Source: JAFGBI01 sp964480725
GTDB lineage: Bacteria > Myxococcota_A > Polyangia > Polyangiales > Polyangiaceae
Reading direction: 5' to 3'
Assembly (NCBI GenBank): GCA_964480725.1
Contig: CAYZQO010000020.1
Coordinates: forward strand, 1-64,000
DNA length: 64,000 nucleotides
Below are positions 62,975 to 64,000 of the stretch, one piece after another. Both the position numbers and the translations under genes were made by a program. The notes beneath the pieces are model-generated. The model saw nothing but the letters and a program-made list of their open reading frames with translations. It searched no databases and was not told the origin of the DNA. The stretch's first letter is position 1; each line of letters opens with the position of its first letter.

Positions 62975-63892
62975 TCAACGGGTGGGGATGCGACCGTTGA
63001 CGCCGAAGCCGATCTCGAAGCCCTCGACCTCGAACGGGTGCGGTTCCATGTGGTCCGGACGGTTGGGCCCCGGATCGGGCCGCTCGCGGCCGGGTTCGAG
63101 GAACTCGGGCCAGATGAACCAGGCGGAGAGATCGATGTTGCCGCGCCCGAGCACGACGCCGCCATGGACGCCAAGCGGGATGACCACGCTGAGATCGTCG
63201 TGTCGATCGTGGTCGTCGATGAGATCGCTCACGTACATCCCGGTGCGCGGCCCCAGGAACCCGTGCGCACCGAGATCCCAGGTGAACGCGGCGGGAACGT
63301 CGAGCGCCGCCACGGTGTTCCGGTCCCAAAAGAGCATCTCGAGCTCGAACCCCGTGTCGATGCGGAGGCTCCTGCCGACGTGGGCGAGCATCGGCAGCCC
63401 GAGGCCGAGGCCCCAGTCGTTGTAGGCGGGAAACTGCACGGTCGCCTGGAACGCCATTTCGAACGGCCCGTCGAGGAACCGAAAGCGCCCGTAGGCCTCG
63501 AGATCGTCGATGTCCGCCTCCGGGCCGAGCTTGATCGGGAGCACGAGCCCACCGACCTCGATGTCGTCGGTGATGCCCCCCGCAAAGCCGACGCCGAGCC
63601 ACGCCGCCACGTCACCGTCGGGCGGCGGCACCTGGAGCCGGAAGCCGCGGTTCTCGTTCAGCCACTGCGGGGACCCGGGGTGGAAGTAGCCGAAATCGGG
63701 GGCGCCGCCGTCGACGCGCAGCGTGCCGCGCCCGAGGGTGAGGGACCGGACGGAGTAGGCCCCGATCTGATCCGCCCGGGCGGTGACCACCCCGGCGAGG
63801 GTCGCCGCCACGACGGCGGCGGCCACGGCGCTGCGATGGAGCCGAGGTACGAGGGTGCAGGACCGAGAGGTGGAGTGTCGGTGGTTGCTCAC
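62975..63892 (-). CDS. putative exported outer-membrane protein
   Basis: 305-residue protein with a signal peptide (AAVVAATLAGVVTARADQ). The mature part is rich in alternating hydrophobic/polar strands with Gly and aromatic turns: VAAWLGVGFAGGITDDIEVGG, FEMAFQATVQFPAYNDWGLGLGLPML, IDTGFELEMLFWDRN and VVIPLGVHGGVVLGRGNIDLSAWF. It ends FGVNGRIPTR. This suggests an eight- to twelve-strand beta-barrel or a lipid-binding beta protein. I recognise no family. The GTG at 63892 is the best start; upstream of it I see no gene to the window end. Confidence 0.6.
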   Translation of the reverse strand: MSNHRHSTSRSCTLVPRLHRSAVAAAVVAATLAGVVTARADQIGAYSVRSLTLGRGTLRVDGGAPDFGYFHPGSPQWLNENRGFRLQVPPPDGDVAAWLGVGFAGGITDDIEVGGLVLPIKLGPEADIDDLEAYGRFRFLDGPFEMAFQATVQFPAYNDWGLGLGLPMLAHVGRSLRIDTGFELEMLFWDRNTVAALDVPAAFTWDLGAHGFLGPRTGMYVSDLIDDHDRHDDLSVVIPLGVHGGVVLGRGNIDLSAWFIWPEFLEPGRERPDPGPNRPDHMEPHPFEVEGFEIGFGVNGRIPTR

Positions 63893-64000
63893 GGGACTCG
63901 AATCTACCCGACTCGATCCCGGTCGGCGACCTCGGCTACAACGGTCGGCCGGACGGCGCGCCACCCGCGGGCGCCCGCGCCGCAAGCGAAGCGCGATCAC

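Overview
The window is chromosomal DNA from a very GC-rich Gram-negative bacterium, most likely a myxobacterium (Myxococcota, probably Polyangiales). The evidence is the gene mix: cysteine-rich repeat lipoproteins, RCC1-repeat lipoproteins, TPR/PEGA proteins next to a Hanks-type Ser/Thr kinase, a hybrid histidine kinase with an N-terminal PAS array, and pervasive lipoprotein signal peptides (about twelve in 64 kb). I see no rRNA, tRNA, CRISPR array, insertion sequence or phage gene. The assignment to a lineage is inference from content, not a database match.

Layout. 1-5736: a partial SMP-30-like lipoprotein, an alpha-helical repeat protein translationally coupled to a lipoprotein peptidylarginine deiminase with complete catalytic residues, and a divergent outer-membrane FadL-like protein. 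5749-9136: uridine kinase (minus strand) and a coupled btuF-btuD-btuC-type ABC importer. 9149-14619: topoisomerase I with a mycobacterial-style C-terminus, an MBL-fold hydrolase and a DUF4846 lipoprotein. 14620-27255: a branched-chain amino-acid block. It starts with a Leu/Val/Ile-rich leader peptide and a textbook terminator/antiterminator attenuator, followed by ilvB-ilvN-leuA-cimA-leuB, a large tail-anchored coiled-coil protein, then a MarR regulator with its own palindromic operator and leuC-leuD. LeuBCD can serve both the leucine route (LeuA) and a threonine-independent isoleucine route (CimA).

27475-46899: a GH12 endoglucanase-type lipoprotein; a three-part trehalose/HAD/GH65 fusion whose GH65 catalytic barrel appears deleted; a 914-residue cysteine-rich lipoprotein with a fibro-slime/PA14-like domain; a LysM-hydrolase; a ClC channel or exchanger with CBS domains; an operon of Ser/Thr kinase, TPR/PEGA protein and 14-repeat RCC1 lipoprotein; a hybrid histidine kinase; and a SET-domain protein.

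46900-51905: a sigma70-like promoter and a well-formed cobalamin riboswitch drive a lipoprotein, a TonB-dependent receptor (BtuB-like) and a beta-propeller-like lipoprotein. This arrangement resembles the BtuB/BtuG surface B12-capture systems of Bacteroidetes. The inner-membrane importer at 6502-9136 may be its partner. 52017-63892: a seven-repeat RCC1 lipoprotein, a flavin reductase-like protein, a cluster of small envelope proteins, an orphan sugar-type ABC binding protein, a radical SAM protein, a PP2C phosphatase coupled to truD, two inverted repeats, a membrane-anchored zinc peptidase-like protein and a putative outer-membrane protein.

Functions come from motif recognition by eye; no search was run. 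Start codons were chosen from ribosome-binding sites, stop/start overlaps and signal peptides, and differ in many places from the longest open frame.
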